Source: an uncultured Gammaproteobacteria bacterium
Lineage (GTDB): Bacteria > Pseudomonadota > Gammaproteobacteria > GCA-002705445 > GCA-002716945
Direction of reading: 5' to 3'
Assembly (NCBI GenBank): GCA_902605525.1
Contig: CACLCV010000007.1
Coordinates: 1 to 38,607, forward strand
Length of the DNA stretch: 38,607 nucleotides
The notes under the pieces were generated by a model. It ran no database searches. It was not told where the DNA came from and saw nothing but the letters and a program-made list of their open reading frames with translations. Positions 1 to 8,838 of this stretch are shown in pieces. The stretch's first letter is position 1. Each line of letters begins with the position of its first letter. A program made the translations under genes and the position numbers.

Positions 1-1
1 A

Positions 2-142
2 GTAAACTTTAATAATGCTTATATAGTGGCAACTAATGAATCTATTGAATTAACCATTAATAGAGTAACTGGTAAGTCTTCTTTAGAAAATAAGGAATTA
101 AAAGAAGGAATATGCAAATTAACAAATAAAACAAAATTTTAA
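2..142 (+). CDS. C-terminal end of an unidentified protein (partial)
   Basis: An open frame enters from the left edge and ends in TAA at 140-142, giving 46 residues that start VNFNNAYIVATNES and end LTNKTKF. It stops 4 bases before the gmhA start, so it is very likely co-transcribed with it. The tail has a loose resemblance to the C-terminal end of PfkB-type sugar kinases (a helix beginning with Ala, then a strand, then a Gly-Ser-Ser turn followed by a Glu-Leu-rich end), as in the kinase half of HldE, which would fit a heptose operon. This resemblance is weak and by eye only; the identity is unknown. The gene is cut only by the window edge; nothing suggests it is broken. Confidence 0.5.
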   Translation, partial: VNFNNAYIVATNESIELTINRVTGKSSLENKELKEGICKLTNKTKF

Positions 143-146
143 TCTT

Positions 147-737
147 ATGAATATTGATAATTTAATAAAAAAGTCATTAGATGTTTCTCTTGACACAATT
201 AGTAAAACGATTAGAAGTGATTCGTTCTCTAAAAATCTTTCAAAAGCCTCTAATTGTCTTATTGATACATATAATAGAAAAGGTAAAGTTATGCTTGCTG
301 GAAATGGGGGTAGTGCTGCTGATGCACAACACATATGTGCAGAATTAGTAGGTAGATTAAATTTTGATAGAGCCCCACTGGCCGCAGTAGCTTTAACTAC
401 TAACACGTCAAATCTAACATGTATTGGAAATGATTATGGATATGATGAGATATTTTCTAGACAATTAAATGCAATTGCAAAGTCTGACGATTCACTTATT
501 GTATATACGACTTCAGGAAATTCAAAAAATATAATATCATTATTGAAAGAAGCTAAAAATAAAGTAAGACATATAATAGCACTTACTGGTAATAATACTG
601 AAAATATTATTAATTATTGCGATGTGATTATTTCAGTAGATTCCGTCTCTACAACTAAAATTCAAGAACTTCATGCGATAGCTGGTCACATACTATGTGA
701 ATGTGTTGAGAAAAACATATTCGAAGCAAATGAATAG
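147..737 (+). CDS. gmhA: Phosphoheptose isomerase (sedoheptulose 7-phosphate isomerase)
   Basis: This SIS-fold enzyme converts sedoheptulose 7-phosphate to D-glycero-D-manno-heptose 7-phosphate, the first committed step of ADP- and GDP-heptose synthesis, in the cytoplasm. The 196 residues match the usual length (E. coli 192). The phosphate-binding GNGGSAADAQH segment is at 52-62, and the four metal-site residues are all present: His62, Glu66, Gln173 and His181, each one residue later than the E. coli set. A serine/threonine-rich sugar-phosphate loop, TTSGNS, is at 121-126. The ATG lies 4 bases after the preceding gene, with no clear ribosome binding site. It belongs with hddA (11184), hddC (12167), gmhB (23110) and the transaldolase (24898) found elsewhere in the island. 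Function is confident from intact ligands. Confidence 0.93.
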   Translation: MNIDNLIKKSLDVSLDTISKTIRSDSFSKNLSKASNCLIDTYNRKGKVMLAGNGGSAADAQHICAELVGRLNFDRAPLAAVALTTNTSNLTCIGNDYGYDEIFSRQLNAIAKSDDSLIVYTTSGNSKNIISLLKEAKNKVRHIIALTGNNTENIINYCDVIISVDSVSTTKIQELHAIAGHILCECVEKNIFEANE

Positions 738-770
738 TCTATATGTCCTCTTCGACTTGAGATAGTTTTT

Positions 771-2171
771 ATGAAAAACTCTAATAAGGCAGTTATATTA
801 TGTGGTGGAGAAGGCCTGAGATTATGGCCACTCTCAAGAAGTAGCTCTCCTAAGCATCTAATATCAATTGATGAGAACAAAACATTTCTTCAAAAAACTA
901 TAGAGAGAATTAACAGACTTTTTAATTTAGATGACATATTAATTGTTACCAACGAAAAACATAAATATGAAATAATTGGCCAGTTGTATGATGAATATAA
1001 AGATAATATTCCTCAAATAATATGTGAGCCAGAGCCTAAAAATACATTAGCCGCAATATCGTATGCTGCAAAAAAAATACACTTATCAGATCCCCACGCC
1101 TGCATAACTGTTTTTCCAGCAGATCATTTCATCGGCAGTGGTGTAGCATTTAAAGATACTATTGTAAGTGCACAAAACGCAGCTAACAATGGATATTTCG
1201 TTACTATAGGTATAAAACCAGATAGGCCGCATACTGGATATGGTTATATAAAAACTGGAGATATTATAAACTCAGATTTAAATGAAGAAATATTTACAGT
1301 ACAACGATTTATTGAAAAACCTAATCTTACTCAAGCAGAAAAATATATTCAGGAAGGATGTTTATGGAATTCAGGTATATTTGTTTTCAACTTAGAAAAG
1401 TTTTTTAGTGACCTAAAATTATTCCAACCACAAATGTCCTCGTTAATTTCTGATTTGAATGAAAATAATAAAAATAAAATCTATTCAAATCTTGATTCAA
1501 TATCTATTGATACAGGTTTAGTAGAAAAAATTTCTAATCTTGCTGTAGTATTTTCAGACATTGAATGGAATGACCTAGGCGAATGGAACTCAATTTATGA
1601 TTTTTCTAAAAAAAATGATAATTCCTTGAAGGGTAATGTACATATTGATGATGTGAGTAAATGCCTTATATGGAATTATAATGAATTAGCAGTTATATCA
1701 GGAATAAAAAATCTGATTATAATTAATACCCCCGATTGCCTTCTAGTAATGAATAGAGAGTCTTCTAACAATCTAAAAAACAATATTGATGCTATTAGGA
1801 AGAAATATCCAAAAAATGTAGAGCAATCTTTAAAAGAGCATAGACCTTGGGGATATTTTAAAATAATAAAAGATTCTCAAGACTATAAGATAAAAAAGAT
1901 TGTTGTTAGACCTAAAGAAAGATTAAGCTTACAAATGCATAAATACAGGAGTGAACACTGGATTGTTCTAAAAGGTTCTGCAACAGTAATAAATAATAAT
2001 AAAGAATTCATACTCAAATGTAGTGAATCTACATTTATTCCGGCACATACACGACATAGGCTCATAAATAATGAAGATGATGATTTGGAAATTATCGAAA
2101 TACAAACGGGATCTTATTTTGGTGAAGATGATATTCAACGAATAGATGACGAATACGACAGGATCAAATGA
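771..2171 (+). CDS. manC: Mannose-1-phosphate guanylyltransferase / mannose-6-phosphate isomerase
   Basis: A two-domain enzyme of 466 residues, typical length for type II PMI-GMP proteins. The N-terminal nucleotidyltransferase domain has the GGEGLRLWPLSR signature at 12-23 with Lys28 following, FIEKP at 180-184 and WNSGIF at 199-204. The C-terminal cupin has RPWG at 358-361 and the metal site QMHKYRSEHW at 388-397, then EIQTGSYFGEDDIQR near 443-457. It makes GDP-mannose and probably interconverts fructose 6-phosphate and mannose 6-phosphate. GDP-mannose is the substrate of Gmd (25611). No phosphomannomutase is in the window, so ManB must come from elsewhere. The gene overlaps the next one by ATGA, implying coupled translation. 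Confidence 0.95.
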   Translation: MKNSNKAVILCGGEGLRLWPLSRSSSPKHLISIDENKTFLQKTIERINRLFNLDDILIVTNEKHKYEIIGQLYDEYKDNIPQIICEPEPKNTLAAISYAAKKIHLSDPHACITVFPADHFIGSGVAFKDTIVSAQNAANNGYFVTIGIKPDRPHTGYGYIKTGDIINSDLNEEIFTVQRFIEKPNLTQAEKYIQEGCLWNSGIFVFNLEKFFSDLKLFQPQMSSLISDLNENNKNKIYSNLDSISIDTGLVEKISNLAVVFSDIEWNDLGEWNSIYDFSKKNDNSLKGNVHIDDVSKCLIWNYNELAVISGIKNLIIINTPDCLLVMNRESSNNLKNNIDAIRKKYPKNVEQSLKEHRPWGYFKIIKDSQDYKIKKIVVRPKERLSLQMHKYRSEHWIVLKGSATVINNNKEFILKCSESTFIPAHTRHRLINNEDDDLEIIEIQTGSYFGEDDIQRIDDEYDRIK

Positions 2172-2959
2172 TAAACATAATTATTAATTTATTTAGATAT
2201 TTTTCACTGACAATAGAGTTAACAAAAAGACATTTAAGCAGTAAATATAAAGGTTCTATAGCTGGATTCACTTGGTGTTTTATCTATCCTATAATCATGC
2301 TATCCGTATACGCTCTTGTATTTGTTCTTATTTTCAAATCAAAATGGGGATTTTCAGGAGATACAAGTGACTACGTCTTTATTCTTTTTTTGGGTCTGAT
2401 TATTTATAATATGACTGCTGATGTTTTAAAAGACGCGCCTTTTTTATTTATCAATTACTCTAACTACATAAAAAAAATCTCTTTCCCCATCGAAATATTA
2501 CCTGTAACTATTGTGTTAGCATCTATAACGCAGTCTTTTATTACATTAGCGGTATGGATTGGCGCTATATATATTTATAAAGGAATATTAATTGATTTTA
2601 TAGATTTATTTTTTCTGTATTTAATGTATTTGCCTTTCCTATTTCTATTTGCCTATTTATTTTCAACTATTGGTGTCTTTATAAGAGATATCGGCCATAT
2701 CGCTACGCTCTTAGGACAATCTCTGTTATTCCTAACGCCCATATTTTACTCTATTGATTCTGCACCAGCGCTGTTTCAAAATATACTTTTTTACAACCCA
2801 CTTACATTTCCAGTTGAGCAATTTCGCCTAACCTTATTTTATAATATAGAACCATCATATTATGGATTTTTTATGTATTTTATTATTTCTACATCATTTC
2901 TCTTGCTTATGATATATATGTTTAGTCTTTTAAAAAATAGATTCTCGGATTATTTATGA
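2168..2959 (+). CDS. wzm: Polysaccharide ABC exporter, permease
   Basis: 263 residues with a short amphipathic N-terminus carrying TKRHLSSKYKGS, the cytoplasmic helix typical of ABC-2 polysaccharide permeases, then about six hydrophobic segments. The segment near TPIFYS and YNPLTFPVEQFR close to the C-terminus is characteristic of the Wzm/KpsM/TagG family. With Wzt it would export an undecaprenyl-diphosphate-linked glycan across the inner membrane. It is coupled on both sides by ATGA overlaps: with manC upstream and wzt downstream. An ABC exporter, rather than Wzx/Wzy, implies the glycan chain is completed in the cytoplasm before export. Confidence 0.9.
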   Translation: MINIIINLFRYFSLTIELTKRHLSSKYKGSIAGFTWCFIYPIIMLSVYALVFVLIFKSKWGFSGDTSDYVFILFLGLIIYNMTADVLKDAPFLFINYSNYIKKISFPIEILPVTIVLASITQSFITLAVWIGAIYIYKGILIDFIDLFFLYLMYLPFLFLFAYLFSTIGVFIRDIGHIATLLGQSLLFLTPIFYSIDSAPALFQNILFYNPLTFPVEQFRLTLFYNIEPSYYGFFMYFIISTSFLLLMIYMFSLLKNRFSDYL

Positions 2960-4164
2960 GTAAAAATATAATTGAAGTATCAAATTTGAGTAAAGAATAC
3001 AAAGTATTTAGTAAGGAATCCTCTAAGGTAATTAATTTAATCTTTCCTAGCTATAGAAAGAATCTTACAGTCATTAAAGCACTGAATAAAATAAATTTTA
3101 AAGTTTCAGCTGGCGAGGCAGTTGGTATTGTAGGTAAAAATGGATCAGGTAAAAGTACATTACTGCAAATACTTAGCGGTACAATCAAACAATCCAGTGG
3201 AGATTATAAAATAGATAGAAATTTATTCTCTTTATTAGAGCTTGGGACTGGCTTTAATTATGAGTATAGTGCCTATGATAATGTAATTATTAATGGTTTA
3301 CTTTACGGTAAAAGAAAAAAAGAAATTAAATCAAAAATACCTTATATTTTTGATTTTGCAGAATTATTAGGTTACGAAAAATATCCTCTCAAAACATTTT
3401 CATCAGGAATGATAATTCGATTAGCATTTTCTATACAACTTATACTTGAACCTAAGGTGATAATTATAGATGAAGCATTAAGTGTGGGAGATATATTTTT
3501 CCAACAGAAAAGCTACAACTATATTCGAAATCTTGTTGATAATGGAGCTTCTTTAATGTTTGTATCACATGATATGGGTCTTGTTAAAAAACTTTGTAAT
3601 AAAGCATTATATCTAAAACACGGTGATTCAGTAGATTTCGGCGATACAGATACAGTAATAGAGCAATATTTAAATGATGATGACATAAAAGAATACAATA
3701 ACATGAGTTTAAAGCCACATGGTGAGATTCATAACGTTTATATTAAAAATAATAGCAATACTAATGGTTATCAGATTAATGATGATATTACTATTACTGT
3801 AATAGTAAACTCAATACCTAATGAGGAGAATGTGATTTCTATGAACATTAAAGATGCTACTGGAACTATACTAACATCTATTAACACGTTGGACCTCACT
3901 GATGAACTACTAAACAGTAAGAAAAAAAATAAATTTAAGCTAATAATGGACTTAAAGCTATCATTAGAGGCTGGCTCATATACCTTTGATTTTTTCCTTG
4001 GAATAAAAAAAGGAAAAAATGAGGCAATTTCAATAACTAAAAAAACATTGGGCCCAATCAATATCGAATGGGATTATAATCTTCAAACAGCGCCTTTTTT
4101 AGGAAAGTTTGGACTACCCATAAAGAAAAGATTAAATTATATAAATAGACCCGATGAAAAATAG
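2956..4164 (+). CDS. wzt: Polysaccharide ABC exporter, ATPase with C-terminal glycan-recognition domain
   Basis: 402 residues. The ATPase half (about 1-240) has Walker A GKNGSGKS at 60-67, the signature FSSGM at 148-152, Walker B VIIIDE at 168-173 and the H-loop histidine at 205. Residues about 250-402 form a beta-rich extension like the Wzt C-terminal domain. In characterised systems (E. coli O8/O9a) that domain recognises a capped non-reducing end before export, so this glycan may carry a terminal cap or modification; that is inference. The methyltransferase at 15525 is one candidate for making a cap. The start overlaps wzm by ATGA; the end overlaps the next gene by 11 bases. Confidence 0.92.
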   Translation: MSKNIIEVSNLSKEYKVFSKESSKVINLIFPSYRKNLTVIKALNKINFKVSAGEAVGIVGKNGSGKSTLLQILSGTIKQSSGDYKIDRNLFSLLELGTGFNYEYSAYDNVIINGLLYGKRKKEIKSKIPYIFDFAELLGYEKYPLKTFSSGMIIRLAFSIQLILEPKVIIIDEALSVGDIFFQQKSYNYIRNLVDNGASLMFVSHDMGLVKKLCNKALYLKHGDSVDFGDTDTVIEQYLNDDDIKEYNNMSLKPHGEIHNVYIKNNSNTNGYQINDDITITVIVNSIPNEENVISMNIKDATGTILTSINTLDLTDELLNSKKKNKFKLIMDLKLSLEAGSYTFDFFLGIKKGKNEAISITKKTLGPINIEWDYNLQTAPFLGKFGLPIKKRLNYINRPDEK

Positions 4165-5512
4165 TTTTACATATAAATCTTTAAAATCTGGCATGTTGTA
4201 TATAGAATTTTATTCTTCTGTAGATACATTACTAAAAACTGAAATCAATGGTTACAAGAAAACGTTAGATATCAAATTAAACTCATATTATAAATTGGGC
4301 TTTAGAATTGAAAAAAATATAGTAAATAACATCTCTCTTTTTTTTGACCATAAGAATTATATCGACAACACACAAATTTCATTTCATGTACAGTATTTTG
4401 AAACTGACACATTGATATATCCACTTGACACTTTCATTAATGGAAGCGATAAGATTAACTTACATTTTATTTCAGGTATATCTACAACGGCGTTTGATAA
4501 GATGCCAAAGGAAATGCTTTTACAGAGATTACTAACTTCTGAATACACCCTAGATCAATACAAACGCTCTTATGGTGGACCATTGAAGATTGCTAATCCC
4601 TTATTTAGGTTTATCTATAAAATTTGGTCAATTTTCATGCCCCGTCTTGGTAAACTTTATCAATACATAAGTCGTGATTTAGATGAAATAAGAATAAAAA
4701 CTGAACCTTTACCCTCTCATTGTCCGAAAATATCAATAGTTACACCTTCATATAATCAAGGACAATATCTTGAGTTTCTATTTAAATCTATTGAGGAGCA
4801 AAAATATAATAATTTAGAATATATTATTCAAGACAATGAGTCAGATGATTGTACTAAGAATGTGATAGAAAAATATGCACATATTTTTTCATCCATCAAT
4901 ATTGAATCTGATACTGGGCAAGCAAATGCTATTAATAAAGGCTTTAAAAATGCAACGGGTGAAATTATGGCTTGGATAAATTCAGATGATGCGCTGGCTA
5001 AAGATGCTCTCAATAAAGTCGTGAAGTACTTTAATGAGAACCCGAATATAGACGTAATTTATGGAAATAGGATAATTATAGATAGTGAAAACAGACATAT
5101 TGGGCGATGGATACTTCCTGGACATAATAATAAATCTACATACTACTGTGATTTTGTCCCACAAGAGACCATGTTTTGGAGAAAATCTGCTTGGGATAAA
5201 GTCGGTGGATTCATAGATGAAGGGTACAATTTTGCTCTTGATTGGGATTTAATTTGTCGGTTTCAACAAAAAGGTCTTGTTATTAAACATATAAATTATG
5301 TTTTAGGCTATTTCAGGCATCATAATGAACAGAAAACATCTTTAGAAATTGATGTATCTGGTTTTCATGAAATGAACATGATTAGAAGGAAATATCTTGG
5401 AAAGCACATAAATAATTTAACCATCAAGCGAAAGATTTTATTTTATTTAATAAAACATGTAATTGCTGATATGATTACTAGAATAAAAATAAGAACAAAG
5501 ATGCCGATATGA
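4154..5512 (+). CDS. Family 2 glycosyltransferase with unusual N-terminal domain
   Basis: 452 residues. The GT-A catalytic domain runs from about 192: ISIVTPSYNQGQYLE (194-208), DTGQANAINKGF (253-264), the metal-binding NSDD at 276-279 and a late ALDWDLICRF at 361-370. It would transfer a sugar from an activated donor onto the growing glycan in the cytoplasm. Residues 1-190 are not part of the GT2 fold; they look beta-rich to about 110 and then helical, with a basic amphipathic stretch near 150-175 that could dock the enzyme to the membrane. I do not recognise this domain. The start overlaps wzt by 11 bases and the end overlaps the lipoprotein gene by ATGA. The GT2 half resembles the one at 27609, which lacks the extension. 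Confidence 0.85.
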   Translation: MKNSFTYKSLKSGMLYIEFYSSVDTLLKTEINGYKKTLDIKLNSYYKLGFRIEKNIVNNISLFFDHKNYIDNTQISFHVQYFETDTLIYPLDTFINGSDKINLHFISGISTTAFDKMPKEMLLQRLLTSEYTLDQYKRSYGGPLKIANPLFRFIYKIWSIFMPRLGKLYQYISRDLDEIRIKTEPLPSHCPKISIVTPSYNQGQYLEFLFKSIEEQKYNNLEYIIQDNESDDCTKNVIEKYAHIFSSINIESDTGQANAINKGFKNATGEIMAWINSDDALAKDALNKVVKYFNENPNIDVIYGNRIIIDSENRHIGRWILPGHNNKSTYYCDFVPQETMFWRKSAWDKVGGFIDEGYNFALDWDLICRFQQKGLVIKHINYVLGYFRHHNEQKTSLEIDVSGFHEMNMIRRKYLGKHINNLTIKRKILFYLIKHVIADMITRIKIRTKMPI

Positions 5513-5874
5513 TTAAGTATTCCAATATACTATTTTTTTTATTTATATTAAGTTCCTGCAATATTAATAATACTACTAATATGAAACGCTCCTTCTATGA
5601 CTCAGGAGAGATTAAGTCAGAATCAATAATTGCAAGAGGCCTCCTTAATGGGCAGTCAACTCACTATTTTAAAAACGGTAATGTACGCTTTAAGAGTTTT
5701 TATAAGAATGGGCTGCTAGATGGAGAATCCTTCGAATATTATGATAATGGCAAAAAAAAAGCGTATGCTAATTATGAAAATGGATTATTGAATGGACAAT
5801 CAAAAAAATGGATGCGTGATGGGACTCTAGAATCAGAAGTATATTTTGAACAAGGTTCATTGTTTAATCAATGA
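5509..5874 (+). CDS. Small lipoprotein with MORN-type repeats
   Basis: 121 residues. A short hydrophobic signal ends in the lipobox LSSC, with Cys17 as the acylated residue, so it should be a membrane-anchored lipoprotein. The mature part consists of about four tandem copies of a roughly 23-residue motif of the type F/Y-x-x-G-x-x-x-x-x-x-x-x-x-G-L-L-D/N-G-x-x: GLLNGQS occurs near 45-51 and again near 92-98, GLLDGES near 69-75. This is the MORN variant seen in YwqK-like proteins, whose molecular role is generally unknown. It is locked between two glycosyltransferase genes, with an ATGA overlap upstream, suggesting a link to glycan assembly or surface display. Confidence 0.8.
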   Translation: MIKYSNILFFLFILSSCNINNTTNMKRSFYDSGEIKSESIIARGLLNGQSTHYFKNGNVRFKSFYKNGLLDGESFEYYDNGKKKAYANYENGLLNGQSKKWMRDGTLESEVYFEQGSLFNQ

Positions 5875-5909
5875 AAATTAACCACTCTGGATTTTTTTAA
5901 TATTTATAT

Positions 5910-8798
5910 ATGATTGCATCTATAACCAGCTTGTTGTTGTTTATTTTATGCTACATCCTTGGGATGGCGCTTGCTCACGTACTGCCTAATCATCTATCAT
6001 CACTCCAAAAGAGACTACTTTCACCAACTATGGGCTTATCTCTTATTGTGATCGTATTTTATTTTATCAACATATTAGGCTATACCATTGATGAAGCTAC
6101 AATTCCTATAACATTTATTTTTTTACTACTATCATCTCTAATATTATTTAAGAATAAAACAGAATTACTCATAAAAGAGAAATATTTCTATTTAACATTT
6201 TTTATAAGCTTTGTATTTGTAAGTTATCCATTTATTTTTTTTGGGTTTGATTGGGTAAGCTATGCAAATGATGATATGGCTAATTATGCTCTAGCTGCAC
6301 AAAGATCTCAAAACTTTGGATTAGAGCATACTCCGAATTTTACATCATTGCTTAATGGTGGCGATCAATCTCATTATTATTGGTTTATGCATGCAGTAAT
6401 GGGCCATAGAGTAGGCAGTGAAATCTTTTTATCATATATGGCTGCTCTCACTGGTTTAAATGCACACCAAATTTTTATGCCAACAATTGTCATGTTGCAC
6501 ATGTCACTTGTAACAGCGATAGGCGCTCTTGTATGTAACAATAATCTTTCTAGAAATATTATTTATCTGTCAATGCTTTTTGTGGCATTGTCACCACTCA
6601 CAATACTTGGAACTATTTATCAACTAATTGCTCAAGTAGGTGGTATTGCCATAATGGTATGTTGTTTGTTACTTATTGTGAGAGATGAACATCACAAGAG
6701 CTACATAAATCTTTTCAAATATAGTATATTGCCATCTCTTATTATATTATCGTTTGTCATCTACTATACTGAGTTACTCCCTTTCTTTGCTGCTGTCTGG
6801 CTCTTGTATGCATTTTATTTGTTAAACAGAGACACGAATGCTTTCGTAGGACTATTAAAGAGTGCATTCATGATATTTCTATTCGGGCTAATTATATTAG
6901 ATGTTGAATTAATTAGATACTTATATTTCCTTATTCATCAAATGTTCGGAGGAATATCCGGTCCAAACTATGATATGATTTTATTTCCTTATTATTTAAT
7001 ACCAAGTGGTATAGCAAACTTTTGGGGTTTGTCACCAATAGCTTACTATCTACCAGAGCCTTATCAAAATATTACAATACTACTAGGTTTGATAAATTTT
7101 TATTTACTAATTAAATATGTAATTCCGAGTCTTAAAAATTCAAACATAATTTTATATTTCTTACTAATAAGCATGCTCGCGGTATTTTTAATACTATTCA
7201 TTAATAATAGTGAATTTGGATTATTCAAACTAGCTATGTATTTACAACCTATATTATTTCTAGCTATTGGTATCTATATTCTAAATAACTATGGTAAATT
7301 TAATAAAATACTTAAACTATATATCACAGTTAATGCTGTCATAATGATTAGTGTATCTTTTTACCATACAGTTAAAGTTTCTTTCAAAGATAATACTTAT
7401 TCAGAATACAAAGTTAATAGTCAATTCAATAACTTAGTAAGTAGCGAAGAATTTAAAACTTGTTCTGATACATATATATCTGATCAACCCAATATTGTTT
7501 TGTCAAAATTTCAAGACTTATATTTAAGGAATTATAAAACATTCTTTCCAAGTAGAATGTTTTATGAACACTTATCAACTATAGGTGAAAAAGCATTAAA
7601 TAATCCGTTTATGAAAGAAAGCTATATCAATTCTGTCAAAAGTTTTAATAATATTGAAAAAAATCTTTTTAATGATAAGTACTATATTTATAGCGATGGT
7701 TTAAGTACATCAAAAAAAAGAGCGTTTGTCTCAGATACCGAGTCTAAGAACAAGTGTTTTACTTCTAGTAGATTTAAAAACAATTTAGAGAATATATCAA
7801 ACTGCTTCAGTAGACGAGAGAACTTAAAAGAACTTATTAATTCTTCATGTTTTATTGTAACAGAACGTAGAAATAATCCATTTAACTCCTATCATATGTC
7901 AAACATAGGAAAATTTTATAGCATCAAGAAAAATGTTTCTAATAAACTTATTTTTATTCATTCTGATTTAGGTCAACATTATTATGGAGGGACAAAAAAT
8001 ATAGCTTATACTCATGACGAGAACGACCCAATGTTTCTTGGAAATAAAATTTCTGCTCTTGGCAACAATTTATTGTTTATGATTGTTAATCCTTCTAAAA
8101 AACCATCTTTTGTTTTTGAAGCTTCATCAACTCTCTTAAGACAGAATGATAATATGCTACCATTGGGTACAGTAAATGGTAAAGAAATGGATATAGTGGG
8201 AAGAGGTTCAGCTAGAGTTTTAATGAATAATGTTCCCTTAAGCCGAATAGATGATTTAGATTATATACATCTTAACTTCCCAAAGCCTGGAAAAAAATTT
8301 CCTATAAATAGAATTGGCTTAATGAAGCTCTATGGAAATAATATTAATCATGATTATAGAGATATAACAGTTTTTTCGAGGGATATATCTCTAGTAGATT
8401 TACCTGATATTGCTACAGAAAAAACACCAAGTTTAATTGAGAATTTTCCTAATGATTTAAAAAATAAAAACTTATTTTACTCTGGTATTTATGAAGATGG
8501 TTGGATATCTGAGGAATCATACTTCTATTTCAATCCATTAAATAAAAGTAAACTTTTGATAGAGGGTGAAATACCATTTATCGATAATAATGATTTTCAA
8601 ACAACACTTATACTTGAGTATGACGATGAAACTTTTTCAAATAAAATAAAAGTTGGAAAGTTTCAAATCAAAATACCCAAAAGTATTAATAGTAATAAAA
8701 TTAAAATTAAATTACTATTCTCTAACACTCAACGATTACCAAATAATGATGAGAGAATAGTAGGTGCATATATAAATAAAATCGGATTTGTGGATTGA
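5910..8798 (+). CDS. Large multi-pass membrane protein, probable GT-C glycosyltransferase
   Basis: 962 residues. The first half (to about 485) has a dozen or so hydrophobic segments; the second half is soluble and probably periplasmic. The first large loop carries FGFDWVSYANDDMANYALAAQ (within 112-131) with the acidic pair Asp121-Asp122, which is where GT-C enzymes place their catalytic acidic residues. The C-terminal 120 residues look like a beta-sandwich. I infer a polyprenyl-phosphate-sugar-dependent transferase acting on the periplasmic face. The next two genes encode a GtrB-like synthase and a GtrA-like flippase, the usual partners of such an enzyme in O-antigen modification. I recognise no specific family. 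It is more than twice the length of typical Gtr(type) proteins. Confidence 0.7.
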   Translation: MIASITSLLLFILCYILGMALAHVLPNHLSSLQKRLLSPTMGLSLIVIVFYFINILGYTIDEATIPITFIFLLLSSLILFKNKTELLIKEKYFYLTFFISFVFVSYPFIFFGFDWVSYANDDMANYALAAQRSQNFGLEHTPNFTSLLNGGDQSHYYWFMHAVMGHRVGSEIFLSYMAALTGLNAHQIFMPTIVMLHMSLVTAIGALVCNNNLSRNIIYLSMLFVALSPLTILGTIYQLIAQVGGIAIMVCCLLLIVRDEHHKSYINLFKYSILPSLIILSFVIYYTELLPFFAAVWLLYAFYLLNRDTNAFVGLLKSAFMIFLFGLIILDVELIRYLYFLIHQMFGGISGPNYDMILFPYYLIPSGIANFWGLSPIAYYLPEPYQNITILLGLINFYLLIKYVIPSLKNSNIILYFLLISMLAVFLILFINNSEFGLFKLAMYLQPILFLAIGIYILNNYGKFNKILKLYITVNAVIMISVSFYHTVKVSFKDNTYSEYKVNSQFNNLVSSEEFKTCSDTYISDQPNIVLSKFQDLYLRNYKTFFPSRMFYEHLSTIGEKALNNPFMKESYINSVKSFNNIEKNLFNDKYYIYSDGLSTSKKRAFVSDTESKNKCFTSSRFKNNLENISNCFSRRENLKELINSSCFIVTERRNNPFNSYHMSNIGKFYSIKKNVSNKLIFIHSDLGQHYYGGTKNIAYTHDENDPMFLGNKISALGNNLLFMIVNPSKKPSFVFEASSTLLRQNDNMLPLGTVNGKEMDIVGRGSARVLMNNVPLSRIDDLDYIHLNFPKPGKKFPINRIGLMKLYGNNINHDYRDITVFSRDISLVDLPDIATEKTPSLIENFPNDLKNKNLFYSGIYEDGWISEESYFYFNPLNKSKLLIEGEIPFIDNNDFQTTLILEYDDETFSNKIKVGKFQIKIPKSINSNKIKIKLLFSNTQRLPNNDERIVGAYINKIGFVD

Positions 8799-8838
8799 TG
8801 CAGAAATATGTATTTCATGTATTATAAAATTAGATAAT

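Noticed and set aside
8788-8838. TTG start for the GtrB-like gene
   Set aside because: Overlaps the previous gene and precedes the normal family N-terminus at 8839.
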